From Chlorobiota bacterium (GTDB lineage Bacteria; Bacteroidota; Ignavibacteria; Kapaibacteriales; UBA961), in assembly GCA_014191195.1 (NCBI GenBank), contig BJGZ01000001.1, positions 1 to 64,000 on the forward strand: a stretch of 64,000 nt of DNA, read 5' to 3'. Position 1 is the first letter of the stretch; the number at the start of each line of letters is the position of its first letter. This document shows, in pieces, positions 54,052 to 62,575 of this stretch. The translations under genes and the position numbers were made by a program. The notes below the pieces were generated by a model, which did not search any database, had not been told where the DNA came from, and saw only the letters and a program-made list of their open reading frames with translations.

Positions 54052-55108
54052 AATCTGTAGATAATCTGAAACGACAAATCCTATGATTTTTAGTATCGGC
54101 AACAAAGAGTGTTTTGTTGAACCAAGCAATGCCAGAAGGTGCCGAAAATTGTCTGAGAGAAGATCCATGTCCACCAAAAGACTGCATTTCTTTTCCATAA
54201 GAATTGAATTTAAATACAGAATCTTTAATGGCATCAGCAATATAGATATTTCCAAATGAGTCATAGGTTATATCTTCAGGGCAAGTAAATTTTCCTAAAG
54301 AAAGTAAATCTCTACCAGAATTAAGATTATCAGCAGGGTTAAATTTTTGAAACCAGCCGGTTATATCACCATTAAGAAAACTAAGCCATTGAACCTTAAA
54401 TTGCATTTCTTGTGATATCTGGGTAAAGATAATATCTGAAGATCTATCCGCTGCAACGGAAACAGATGATATTTTTCCAATTGAATATAATGCATTGCCT
54501 TCGGGGACAAGGGACGATAATCTACCAGTTAATGAATCTTTTGAAGAAAAAATTAAAATAGCATCATCTGGATCGAATTTAGATGAATTGTTAGGTCCAG
54601 TTCTAGATACTATATAGGAATTATCTGGAAGACAAGTTATTCCAGTAAATCTTCTTTCAATTCGTGAAGGTTGGCAATATGCTAAAGAAACCTCAGCATT
54701 AGAAATATTATGCAATGCTTTTGACATATGAATTCTAAAAATTGCACCTATTGTAAGGGATTTACCTTGTAAAACAGTATCTAATTCTGCGGAAATCAAT
54801 AAATCAAAAAGGCCATCCTGAGAAATTGCTTTTGGGTTTTTTATAGGTAGCGAATTTCCGATTTTTCTACCTGAAATATCTAGCATTACAATTTGATTAT
54901 TCTTAGTATCAGCTATATAAACAAATGGTTCTCTGCCAATGTATATGTCTGAAGGCTCATTAAAGCCTGTCCAATCCGGCTGTAAAGGAATATATAGAGT
55001 ATCATTGATAGAGCCATTTCCAGAGCTTGAGTTTGGGGGAATTGGCTTATCGTTACAAGCAATAAGGAATAGTAGGGATGCTAAAATTACAGAGTATAAT
55101 TGTGTCAT
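54050..55108 (-). CDS. NHL/six-bladed beta-propeller lipoprotein
   Basis: 352 residues with a lipoprotein signal peptide ending LIAC (Cys18). Repeats of the type P-x-(D/G)-I-x-(Y/V)...(V/I)-(Y/F)-(I/V)-A-D-x-x-N are seen near residue 55 (VYIADTKNNQIVML), 290 (IYIADAIKDSVFKF) and 335 (LFVADTKNHRICRF), so it is an NHL-type propeller. The protein probably faces the periplasm or cell surface. Its binding partner is unknown. The stop lies in the rpsU terminator T run. Confidence 0.85.
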   Translation of the reverse strand: MTQLYSVILASLLFLIACNDKPIPPNSSSGNGSINDTLYIPLQPDWTGFNEPSDIYIGREPFVYIADTKNNQIVMLDISGRKIGNSLPIKNPKAISQDGLFDLLISAELDTVLQGKSLTIGAIFRIHMSKALHNISNAEVSLAYCQPSRIERRFTGITCLPDNSYIVSRTGPNNSSKFDPDDAILIFSSKDSLTGRLSSLVPEGNALYSIGKISSVSVAADRSSDIIFTQISQEMQFKVQWLSFLNGDITGWFQKFNPADNLNSGRDLLSLGKFTCPEDITYDSFGNIYIADAIKDSVFKFNSYGKEMQSFGGHGSSLRQFSAPSGIAWFNKTLFVADTKNHRICRFRLSTD

Positions 55109-55299
55109 AATAGAATGAAAATCATATCAAGTTTTGCTTCAAAGAAAATAGTATAAGAAATTTCGATATTTTTATACATGTACTACTAACAAAGTTAAGC
55201 AGTTGTTACTTATAATTACTTTAAAATTATATGCAATAATCGCTTTGTTTTGTCGTTGAAAGCATCCTGAATTCTAAAGTTTATATATATGTGAGTATT

Positions 55300-56475
55300 A
55301 TGAAAACACGCTTATTCCTTTTTTCTTTTATTATATGTATATGTGGTTTACATATATCTATAGCCCAACAATCTAAAGATATTGATAAAACTTCTAATAC
55401 TACAAATGCTAGAACAATTACAAATGCTAGAACTGTAGAAGAATTATCAATTGATCCTATTAATGTAAAAAGAATCGAATTAACAAGAAAAGAGTTGACT
55501 GTATTTCCAAAAGAGATATTAGCATGTGTAAATGTTGAAGAGTTAACTCTTTCAAACAATAAACTTACAAGTATACCTAGTGAAATAAGTCAATTAACAA
55601 AATTAAAGCGATTATTACTTAGATCTAATGAACTTACCACACTGCCAGCTTCAATAAAAAATCTTTCTGAATTACAATTAATAGATATATCTAATAATAA
55701 GATCATAACAATGCCTTCACTTGCAGGCATGCGTGAATTACAAAGGCTTATGGTATCAAATAATCAATTGTCAAGTGCAGGTATTTCTTTTGATAATATT
55801 CCTGAATTATACGATATAGATATATCGCAAAATAACTTTGACGAATTACCTGATTTAAGTAAACTACCTAAGCTTGCAGTATTAAATGCATCTAAAAATA
55901 AGATTAAGGTAATTCCAAGTTATGTTTCATTATTAACTAATCTTTTAACATTAGCCATATCAGAAAATGCCATAACTGCATTTCCAAAAGAGTTCTATTC
56001 TTTAAAATTCTTGACACGATTAGATATAAGTAGAAACAATATGAGTGCTATAAGTAATGATATTATAGGTTTATCCAATTTAACATCAGCAGATTTCAGT
56101 TATAATGGTATTGCAAAGTTGCCTGCTGAATTATTCAAAATGGCAAATCTTCAAAATATTGATATTACGAATAATGAAATAGTGGAATTACCTGAAATTG
56201 ATAGTACTTGTCAGTTTAGATCATTTGATATAAGTAATAACAAAATCAGCAAACTACCCAATAGCATTAATAACCTAAAAGGATTAAGCAGATTTACTTT
56301 AAAAAATAATAAGCTTACAACCATTCCTGCTGGTATTGGCTCAATTAGCAGACTTAATACTTTAGATTTAACTAATAATCCTTTAGAATCATTGCCAATT
56401 AAGGAATTAAGGAAACTGCAGGACTTAAGACAGCTATTTATAATGGAAAAGCCAGAACCAATTCAAGAAAAATAA
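55300..56475 (+). CDS. Exported leucine-rich repeat protein
   Basis: 391 residues from ATG 55300 (a GTG at 55291 would add three). A signal peptide (about 1-22, ending SIAQQ) precedes 11 to 13 leucine-rich repeats of about 22-24 residues with the core L-x-x-L-x-x-(L/I)-x-(L/I)-x-x-N-x-(L/I). Repeat phase is regular from about residue 80 to the end. There is no transmembrane anchor or T9SS tail. It probably acts in the periplasm in protein-protein contacts. The lolA start follows the stop immediately. Confidence 0.87.
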   Translation: MKTRLFLFSFIICICGLHISIAQQSKDIDKTSNTTNARTITNARTVEELSIDPINVKRIELTRKELTVFPKEILACVNVEELTLSNNKLTSIPSEISQLTKLKRLLLRSNELTTLPASIKNLSELQLIDISNNKIITMPSLAGMRELQRLMVSNNQLSSAGISFDNIPELYDIDISQNNFDELPDLSKLPKLAVLNASKNKIKVIPSYVSLLTNLLTLAISENAITAFPKEFYSLKFLTRLDISRNNMSAISNDIIGLSNLTSADFSYNGIAKLPAELFKMANLQNIDITNNEIVELPEIDSTCQFRSFDISNNKISKLPNSINNLKGLSRFTLKNNKLTTIPAGIGSISRLNTLDLTNNPLESLPIKELRKLQDLRQLFIMEKPEPIQEK

Positions 56476-57117
56476 ATGAAGACATTAATAGAACGTATCT
56501 ACACTATAATCCTGTATTCAATAGTTTTTGTAATTGCTCATTCAGATGCATTATCAGAAACATATACTGTAGAAAGTGTTTTTGCATCTTTAAGAGCAAA
56601 ATATTCATCAATGAAAACAGTAGAGCTTGAATTTCAAAGTGTTGAACCTGTGTCTGGTATGGTAGGATCATTACAAGCAGAAAAATCTGGAAAATATGTA
56701 TTGACATTAAGTGATCGAAAAATCATTTGTGATAATCGTACAATTTGGAATATTATCCCAAATCGAAAAATGGTTTCAATATCAAGTGTAAAAAATAAAC
56801 CTACAACTTCAATTGATATCATTCTTTTTACTTTTTTATATAGTTATCAACCTATATCTATAAAAGAATATAGTGTCGGGAAAAGCAATTTACTGGCTTT
56901 AGAATTACATCCTAAAGGACAAAGCGCTGCTATGGGAATAAAAAAATTGAGAGTATTTCTTAAGAAAGGAAGTACTAATATAGAAAGAATTTCTGCTGAT
57001 GATGGGAATCAAGATATGGTTTGGGATATTAAGAAACTCAATATTAATTCTAAATTACAGCCAGGTCTGTTTTCTTATTCTCCACCTGTTGGTATAGAAG
57101 TTATAGATATGCGATAA
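56476..57117 (+). CDS. lolA: Outer-membrane lipoprotein carrier protein LolA-like
   Basis: 213 residues with a signal peptide (about 1-27). The mature start SVFASLRAKYSSMKTVELEF and the following GKYVLTLSDRKIICDNRTIWNIIP match LolA, the periplasmic chaperone that moves lipoproteins from the inner to the outer membrane. Identity is by fold pattern; related domains exist in DUF2092/LolB-like proteins. The ATG follows the LRR stop directly, so the two are one unit. The stop overlaps the terminator arm. Confidence 0.8.
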   Translation: MKTLIERIYTIILYSIVFVIAHSDALSETYTVESVFASLRAKYSSMKTVELEFQSVEPVSGMVGSLQAEKSGKYVLTLSDRKIICDNRTIWNIIPNRKMVSISSVKNKPTTSIDIILFTFLYSYQPISIKEYSVGKSNLLALELHPKGQSAAMGIKKLRVFLKKGSTNIERISADDGNQDMVWDIKKLNINSKLQPGLFSYSPPVGIEVIDMR

Positions 57118-57149
57118 AAAAAGCCCCAAGTTATATAATAACATGGGGC
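57116..57149. terminator. Terminator between the convergent lolA and mazG units
   Basis: GCCCCA (57123-57128) pairs with TGGGGC (57144-57149), extended inward by GTTAT/ATAAC with one unpaired base on each side. On the minus strand the stem is followed by seven T residues (57122 down to 57116), giving a good terminator for mazG. On the plus strand it is followed by TTTA, so it can also serve lolA weakly. Confidence 0.82.
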
Positions 57150-57171
57150 TTTATCATTAGTTGTGAAGAGT

Positions 57172-57978
57172 TTATTCTTTAGATTTTACTAAATCCCATA
57201 ATTCATCCATATCAGCTAAAGACATTTCTTTTAACGATTTTCCTTGTTGTTTAGCAATTTGTTCTATGGCTGTAAATCGTCTTTGAAACTTATCATTAGT
57301 AGCTTGCAATGCATCTTCAGCAATGATGTGCTCAAATCTTGCGGCATTAATCAGAGAAAAGATAATATCTCCAATTTCATTCTTCATAAGAAGAGTATTA
57401 CCTTGTAAGATTTCATTTTTAAGTTCAAGAATCTCTTCGTCTACTTTATTCCATACATCTTTTCTATTATCCCAGTCAAAACCTACATTTGCTGCTTTTT
57501 CTTGCATTCTTTGAGCTCTTAACAAAGCAGGTAAATGTTTAGGAACACCTTCTAATGCGGATTCTCTTCCTTCTTGCATTTTAAGTTCTTCCCAATTTCT
57601 TCTTACTTCAGATTCATCATTGGCAATTGTATTACCAAAAACATGTGGATGACGATGAATTAGTTTTGTTTGTACTTTTTTAAGTACATCCATGATAGAA
57701 AAAGCACCTCTTTGTTCTGCAATAACTGCATGCATCATGATATGCAAGAATAAATCGCCAAGTTCTTTAGAAAATTCATCATCATCACCCTGCTTAATAG
57801 CATCAATCATTTCATAGGCTTCTTCGATAAACAGATGTGAGATTGACTCATGGGTTTGTTTTTTATCCCAAGGACATTCAGCACGAAGAATAGTAATTAA
57901 TTCATAAAATGATTGAAACTGATCTTTTATTAAATCTGGATTTACAGGCTTTGGAATAGGAATAGATTCATTTTCCAT
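57172..57978 (-). CDS. mazG: Nucleoside triphosphate pyrophosphohydrolase MazG
   Basis: 268 residues, the length of tandem-domain MazG. The first domain has ECPWDKKQTHESISHLF and EEAYEMIDAI (EExxE plus ExxD motif) with ELGDLFLHIMMHA. The second has VDEEILELKNEI and ENEIGDIIFSLIN-like residues. It hydrolyses NTPs to NMP and PPi and can lower ppGpp indirectly in E. coli. It follows frr by 30 nt and ends in a terminator. Confidence 0.93.
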   Translation of the reverse strand: MENESIPIPKPVNPDLIKDQFQSFYELITILRAECPWDKKQTHESISHLFIEEAYEMIDAIKQGDDDEFSKELGDLFLHIMMHAVIAEQRGAFSIMDVLKKVQTKLIHRHPHVFGNTIANDESEVRRNWEELKMQEGRESALEGVPKHLPALLRAQRMQEKAANVGFDWDNRKDVWNKVDEEILELKNEILQGNTLLMKNEIGDIIFSLINAARFEHIIAEDALQATNDKFQRRFTAIEQIAKQQGKSLKEMSLADMDELWDLVKSKE

Positions 57979-58008
57979 AATATCTAAAATGATTGATAGA
58001 TTGTGAAT

Positions 58009-58569
58009 TTAGTCTTCAAGGATTTCTTTTTCTTTCTTTACCATAATAGCATCAATTTCTTTGATGTATTTATCAGTAAGTTTTTGGATTTCATCTTCAC
58101 CACGTTTTCTATCATCTTCAGAAAAATGTTCTTTTTTTTCTGCAACTTTTAATGCTTCCATGTGGTCACGTCTAATATTTCGAATTGCAACTCTTCCATC
58201 TTCAGAAAATTTCTTGCATAATTTTACGAACTCTTTTCTTCTTTCTTCTGTAAGCGGAGGTATAGGTACACGAATAACAGATCCATCATTTGAAGGATTA
58301 AGGCCTAATCCTGCTATTAAAACACCTTTTTCGATTGCAGACAAAGTACCTTTATCCCATGGCTGAATTAAAATAGTACGGGCATCAGGCACAGAAAGGC
58401 TTCCTACTTGGCTTAATGCAGTAGGTGTTCCATAATAGTCAACTTTAACATTATCAAGCAATGTAACTGATGCACGGCCTGTCCTTACTTTGGAAATGTG
58501 CTGTCCAGCATGTTCAATAGCTTTTACCATAGCTGAACCTGCATCTTTTGTAATATCTTGAACTGGCAT
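58009..58569 (-). CDS. frr: Ribosome recycling factor
   Basis: 186 residues. Signatures are KVRTGRAS, LDNVKVDYYGTPTAL, the PDARTILIQPWD strand and NDGSVIRVPIPPLTEERR. The factor splits post-termination ribosomes with EF-G. It lies 30 nt after pyrH and 30 nt before mazG, so pyrH-frr-mazG look like one unit. Confidence 0.97.
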   Translation of the reverse strand: MPVQDITKDAGSAMVKAIEHAGQHISKVRTGRASVTLLDNVKVDYYGTPTALSQVGSLSVPDARTILIQPWDKGTLSAIEKGVLIAGLGLNPSNDGSVIRVPIPPLTEERRKEFVKLCKKFSEDGRVAIRNIRRDHMEALKVAEKKEHFSEDDRKRGEDEIQKLTDKYIKEIDAIMVKKEKEILED

Positions 58570-58599
58570 AATATATAATCCACAATGAATGAAAATAAA

Positions 58600-59313
58600 T
58601 TACTTAACAATTGTTGCTACATTTTCACCGCAAATCAATCTTTTCAAATTTCCTGGTTCATTCATGTTAAAAACCATGATTGGCAAGGAATTATCTTGGC
58701 ATAAAGCAATGGCAGTAGCATCCATAACTTTTAAACCATTTACTAAAACATCTTGATATGAAATTTCATTATATCTTTTTGCATTTGGATTTAATTCAGG
58801 ATCTGAATCATAGATGCCATCTACTCTAGTACCTTTTATAATGACATCTGCTTCAATTTCAATTGCTCTCAATGCGGCGGCAGTATCTGTTGTAAAATAT
58901 GGATTACCGGTTCCAGCGCCAAATAGGACAACTCTTTTCTTTTCGAAATGCCTTATGGCTCTTCTTCTAATATAGGGTTCTGCTATTTGTTGCATATGAA
59001 TGGCTGTTTGAAGTCTTGTTGGAACTCCGCACATTTCTAATGCATTTTGAAATGCAATACCATTAATGACTGTGGCAAGCATTCCCATATAGTCTCCAGA
59101 CACTTTATCAATTCCCTGTTCTGTGGCTTGAATGCCTCTGAAAAAATTTCCTCCACCAATAACAATTCCTATTTCAACGCCTAGCTTGTAAATTTCTGAT
59201 ACATCTTCTGCAAAGCGTTTTAGTACCGAGGCATTTAATCCAAATTGCTGATCACCCATTAAGGATTCACCGCTTAATTTCAGTAATACTCTTTTATATA
59301 GAGGTTTTTGCAT
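58600..59313 (-). CDS. pyrH: UMP kinase
   Basis: 237 residues of the amino-acid kinase fold. [51 protein letters not shown] and VDGIYDSDP are the PyrH motifs. It phosphorylates UMP to UDP. It begins the pyrH-frr-mazG unit just after the tsf terminator. A strict -33/-7 promoter is not visible in the short gap. Confidence 0.97.
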   Translation of the reverse strand: MQKPLYKRVLLKLSGESLMGDQQFGLNASVLKRFAEDVSEIYKLGVEIGIVIGGGNFFRGIQATEQGIDKVSGDYMGMLATVINGIAFQNALEMCGVPTRLQTAIHMQQIAEPYIRRRAIRHFEKKRVVLFGAGTGNPYFTTDTAAALRAIEIEADVIIKGTRVDGIYDSDPELNPNAKRYNEISYQDVLVNGLKVMDATAIALCQDNSLPIMVFNMNEPGNLKRLICGENVATIVK

Positions 59314-59336
59314 TGGGAGTCCTGTAGATTAGACAT

Positions 59337-59375
59337 AAAAAAAGCGGCATAAATTTACAAATAAATTCATGCCGC
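59337..59375 (-). terminator. Intrinsic terminator after tsf
   Basis: GCGGCAT (59344-59350) pairs with ATGCCGC (59369-59375), and AATTTA pairs with TAAATT inside it, separated by one A/C mismatch, giving a 13-bp stem with a CAAA loop. On the minus strand seven T residues follow (59343 down to 59337). It ends the rpsB-tsf unit. Confidence 0.9.
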
Positions 59376-59394
59376 TGTGTAGTTTCATTTCATA

Positions 59395-60255
59395 TTAACT
59401 ATTAGATTCACCAAGATAGTAACGACGGAAGCCAATTATTTGAGCAGCTTCGCCGGTTATTTTACCAATTTCAGATACAATATCTGACACTGATTTTTTA
59501 CTATCTTTTACAAATGATTGTTCTAATAAGCATTGCTCTTGGAAGAATTTAAGTAATTGTCCTTGAGCAACTTTCTCTGCTATTTCTGGTTTTTTACCTT
59601 CTTGTATAGCTTTTTCTCGATAAATTTCAATTTCTTTCATTAAAGCATCTGTTTGCACATCTTCTCTTCTTACATAACTAGGATTCATAGCTGCTATTTG
59701 CATCGCAATTTCTCTTAGCATCGCTTTTACTTCATCATTTGTATTTGTAAGATTGGTTTGAAGAAGTACTCCTAAACGATTACCAGCATGAATATAATCT
59801 GCTATATAACCTGATGCAGCCAATACTTCATAGCGTTTAATACCAATTTTCTCACTAAATTTCGCTAAGATTTCATTATGTAAATCTAATAATTTTTTAC
59901 CGTCAACTTCAGTAGCCATTAAAGCAGCTTCATCGGAAGGATTATATTGTAATAAAGCATTAGCAATTGCATCAGCATAGTTTACAAACTCTTCATTACG
60001 GGCAACAAAGTCTGTTTCACAGTTGATTTCAACAATAACACTTGTTTTACTATCTGGAGATGTTCTTGCAATTACAATTCCTTCATTTGCAGATCTATCT
60101 GCTCTTTTAGCTGCAGATGCTGCTCCACGCTTACGTAGGATTTCAATTGCTTCTTGCATATTGCCATTTGCTTCGTCTAAAGCTTTTTTACAATCAGCCA
60201 TACCAGCGCCTGTTTTGTCGCGCAAGTCTTTTACCATTAGTGGTGTTACTGACAT
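59395..60255 (-). CDS. tsf: Elongation factor Ts
   Basis: 286 residues. The N-terminal LMVKDLRDKTGAGMADCKKAL, the first core motif with CETDFVARNEEF, and the C-terminal coiled-coil region are all standard. It recharges EF-Tu with GTP. It starts 52 nt after rpsB and ends 20 nt before its terminator. Confidence 0.97.
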   Translation of the reverse strand: MSVTPLMVKDLRDKTGAGMADCKKALDEANGNMQEAIEILRKRGAASAAKRADRSANEGIVIARTSPDSKTSVIVEINCETDFVARNEEFVNYADAIANALLQYNPSDEAALMATEVDGKKLLDLHNEILAKFSEKIGIKRYEVLAASGYIADYIHAGNRLGVLLQTNLTNTNDEVKAMLREIAMQIAAMNPSYVRREDVQTDALMKEIEIYREKAIQEGKKPEIAEKVAQGQLLKFFQEQCLLEQSFVKDSKKSVSDIVSEIGKITGEAAQIIGFRRYYLGESNS

Positions 60256-60307
60256 TGTTCTTTATTTCCTGAAAATATATGGTTTAATAAAGTTGTGTAT
60301 TCAATAA

Positions 60308-61333
60308 TTAAGCTTCAGTTGCTGGAGCTTGCTCTGCTGAGATTTCAGCTGTTGAAGCTTGCTCTACTACGATTTCAGCTGCTGGAGCTTGCTCTACTAC
60401 GATTTCAGCTGCTGGAGCTTGCTCTACTACGATTTCAGCTGCTGGAGCTTGCTCTACTACGATTTCAGCTGCTGGTGCAATATGAGTCTTTGCAGGAGGT
60501 GGCACAAAAGTAGGTTTTTGACCACCAGGAGCTGGTGCATTATTTCGACGTTGACGCATTCTGCGATTGCCTTTTCCATCATCTTCCATTTCATTTTCTT
60601 TTGCTGATCTTTCACCTGAAACTCCTGCTTCAGAAGCTTTTTGCTTAGCGATTTCACGGCCTTCTAAAATAGCATCAGCTAAAGTTTCAGCAATTAATTC
60701 AATTGTCTTAATTGAATCATCATTTGCTGGGATTGGATAATGTACTGTATCGGGATCGCAATTTGTATCTACAACACCAATTACGGAAATACGAAGTTTA
60801 TCTGCTTCTTGAATTGCAATATGTTCTTTTTTAACGTCCACCAAGAAAATGATACCTGGTATACGTGTCATTTCTTCAATACCACCAAAAACTTTACGTA
60901 AACGCTCACGCTCACGATTTAACATTAAACGTTCTTTTTTTGTAAATTTTTCAAATGTTCCATCGGCTTCCATTTTATCAATTGCTACAAGCCTTTTGAT
61001 ACTTTTACGAATTGTTGGAAAATTAGTTAGCATTCCTCCTAACCAACGCTCTGAAACATAATAAGATCCACAACGCTTTGCAGCATTTTGAATCGCTTCT
61101 TTAGCTTGACTTTTAGTGCCTACAAATAATACAACTTTTCCCATGCTTGCTGCTTCAAAAGCAGTTTCACGAGCAATATCTAATAGAATTTTTGTTTTAC
61201 GTAAATCAATAATGTGAATTCCATTGCGCTCTGTATAAATGAACTTGCGCATTTTAGGATTCCAACGACGGGTAAGGTGGCCAAAATGGGCACCTGATTC
61301 TAGAAGGGCTTCGACTGTTGATTCTGTTGCCAT
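60308..61333 (-). CDS. rpsB: 30S ribosomal protein uS2 with long repeat-bearing C-terminal tail
   Basis: 341 residues, about 90-110 longer than usual uS2. The core is normal: [43 protein letters not shown] and [18 protein letters not shown]-like residues. The core ends near residue 235. The tail has a basic stretch ([10 protein letters not shown]), a Pro-rich linker (FVPPPAK) and five units of about ten residues, four of them [10 protein letters not shown]. These are encoded by 30-bp tandem repeats (60331-60480). uS2 binds the 30S subunit at the platform and works with S1. Tail function is unknown. Confidence 0.96.
   Translation of the reverse strand: MATESTVEALLESGAHFGHLTRRWNPKMRKFIYTERNGIHIIDLRKTKILLDIARETAFEAASMGKVVLFVGTKSQAKEAIQNAAKRCGSYYVSERWLGGMLTNFPTIRKSIKRLVAIDKMEADGTFEKFTKKERLMLNRERERLRKVFGGIEEMTRIPGIIFLVDVKKEHIAIQEADKLRISVIGVVDTNCDPDTVHYPIPANDDSIKTIELIAETLADAILEGREIAKQKASEAGVSGERSAKENEMEDDGKGNRRMRQRRNNAPAPGGQKPTFVPPPAKTHIAPAAEIVVEQAPAAEIVVEQAPAAEIVVEQAPAAEIVVEQASTAEISAEQAPATEA
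60331..60480. repeat. 30-bp tandem repeats in the rpsB tail
   Basis: Five 30-bp units start at 60331, 60361, 60391, 60421 and 60451. The units at 60361, 60391 and 60421 are identical. The unit at 60451 matches for its first 25 bases and the one at 60331 is diverged. Each unit encodes one decapeptide, so gain or loss of a unit keeps the frame. Identical copies point to recent expansion. Confidence 0.95.
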
Positions 61334-61514
61334 TGGGCAAACTCCATAAATTAGTTGTTTACTACTGCATTGGTCATCTTATATCACAAACTTTTTATCA
61401 AAGCCACAGATGATATAATCACAATGCATGATTATTAGGGTGATAGCTATTGCTATCTTTGATATGATACATTTTAATTCAAAAGAGAGTTTTATGTATC
61501 TTCACTTAACAAGC

Positions 61515-61545
61515 AAAAACCTCATCTACAAAACGAAGATGAGGT
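61515..61545 (-). terminator. Intrinsic terminator after rpsI
   Basis: ACCTCATCT (61519-61527) pairs with AGATGAGGT (61537-61545), 9 bp with a 9-nt loop. On the minus strand five T residues follow (61519 down to 61515). It separates rplM-rpsI from rpsB-tsf. The rest of the 234-nt gap before rpsB holds no convincing promoter match or gene. Confidence 0.85.
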
Positions 61546-61567
61546 AAATGCCAATATAATTGTCTGA

Positions 61568-61954
61568 TTAACGCTTTGAGAACTGGAAACGCTTACGAGC
61601 TTTTTTCTGTCCGTATTTCTTACGCTCTACCATTCTAGGATCGCGAGTAAGAAATCCTGCAGTACGAAGCTGAGGGCGAAGCTCACCATCAAAATCAACA
61701 AGCGCACGTGCAACACCCAAACGAATAGCACCAGCTTGACCACTTTTACCACCGCCTGTAGCCTTTATGTGTAAGTCAAACTTACCTTCCAAACTTACAG
61801 TCTCAAGTGGGCGAAGTGCTTCGCGGCGATTAAATTCAACCGGAAAATACTCTTCTATTGGAGATTTGTTAACCAATACTTTACCGGTGCCAGGTAACAT
61901 TCTAACCTGCGCAACTGCTGTCTTACGACGTCCGGTAGCTGTGATATTATTCAT
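61568..61954 (-). CDS. rpsI: 30S ribosomal protein uS9
   Basis: 128 residues. TGRRKTAVAQVRMLPGTGKVLVN at the start, the central KATGGGKSGQAGAIRLGVARAL and the basic C-terminus ending RKRFQFSKR are all uS9 features. The C-terminal residue is the Arg that touches P-site tRNA. It lies 15 nt after rplM in the usual pair. Confidence 0.98.
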   Translation of the reverse strand: MNNITATGRRKTAVAQVRMLPGTGKVLVNKSPIEEYFPVEFNRREALRPLETVSLEGKFDLHIKATGGGKSGQAGAIRLGVARALVDFDGELRPQLRTAGFLTRDPRMVERKKYGQKKARKRFQFSKR

Positions 61955-61969
61955 ATATTAATCCAGTTT

Positions 61970-62428
61970 TTATTCAGCACTATATTTGAGTATAAATTCT
62001 TTTGGCTCTTGGGCAGCATGCGGATGCTCTGCACCTGCATATACTTTAAGTTTTTTACCCATCTTACGGCCTAAAGTATTCTTTGGAAGCATACCTCTAA
62101 CCGCTAATTCTATAACTTCTTCAGGCTTGCTTTTAACAAGATCCTTGAAAGAACGATAGCGATCGCCACCTGGATATCCAGTATAATGGAAATATTCTTT
62201 TTGTTCTTCTCGTTTGCCTTTAACTTTAATCTGGGCAGCATTAATAACAACAACAAAATCACCACAATCAACATGCGGTGTAAAGTCAGGCTTATGCTTG
62301 CCTCTGATAAGAAATGCTACTTGGGAGGCTAATCTACCCAAAGTTTTGCCTTCCGCATTAACAATATGCCATTTTGCTATAACATCTTGTTCGCGGACAG
62401 ACTTCGTAATTTTACCGGATAATATCAC
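61970..62428 (-). CDS. rplM: 50S ribosomal protein uL13
   Basis: 152 residues. Motifs are WHIVNAEGKTLGRLAS, PDFTPHVDCGDFVVVINA and VRGMLPKNTLGRKM. The start is a GTG at 62428: no ATG lies closer, and the upstream frame opens only after a TAA. The promoter at 62470-62500 predicts a transcript start about 30 nt upstream, which agrees. It leads the rplM-rpsI unit. Confidence 0.96.
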   Translation of the reverse strand: MILSGKITKSVREQDVIAKWHIVNAEGKTLGRLASQVAFLIRGKHKPDFTPHVDCGDFVVVINAAQIKVKGKREEQKEYFHYTGYPGGDRYRSFKDLVKSKPEEVIELAVRGMLPKNTLGRKMGKKLKVYAGAEHPHAAQEPKEFILKYSAE

Positions 62429-62469
62429 TTCTAATCCTTGCTTGAAATAAGGAACTCTAATAGAGCTGG

Positions 62470-62500
62470 CAAAAATAAGACATTAAAAGTTATCCACAAA
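62470..62500 (-). promoter_or_regulatory. Bacteroidota-type promoter for rplM-rpsI
   Basis: Read on the minus strand: TTTG (62500-62497), 19 nt, TATTTTTG (62477-62470), followed by C. This is a consensus TTTG-N19-TANNTTTG promoter. The leader to the GTG start would be roughly 30-35 nt. Confidence 0.82.
62490..62498 (+). promoter_or_regulatory. DnaA-box-like site overlapping the rplM promoter
   Basis: TTATCCACA is a perfect consensus DnaA box. It overlaps the -33 element of the rplM promoter. A second site with one mismatch, TTATCAACA (62518-62526), lies 20 nt away behind a T-rich stretch. By chance about one perfect box is expected in a window of this composition, so this is a candidate only. 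Confidence 0.4.
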
Positions 62501-62575
62501 GTTTTTTTTTACACATGTTATCAACATCGTTAAAAAACATATGTGGAAACCTATCTAATCTTCATATATGGATAG

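Noticed and set aside
60295-60607. Plus-strand open frames with repeated [10 protein letters not shown]-like peptide
   Set aside because: They are antisense images of the rpsB tandem repeats, which cover the strand already used by a clear ribosomal gene.
61442-61457. Hairpin GATAGC-tatt-GCTATC before rpsB
   Set aside because: Only 6 bp, no run of T, and no known rpsB leader element recognised; a regulatory role cannot be supported.
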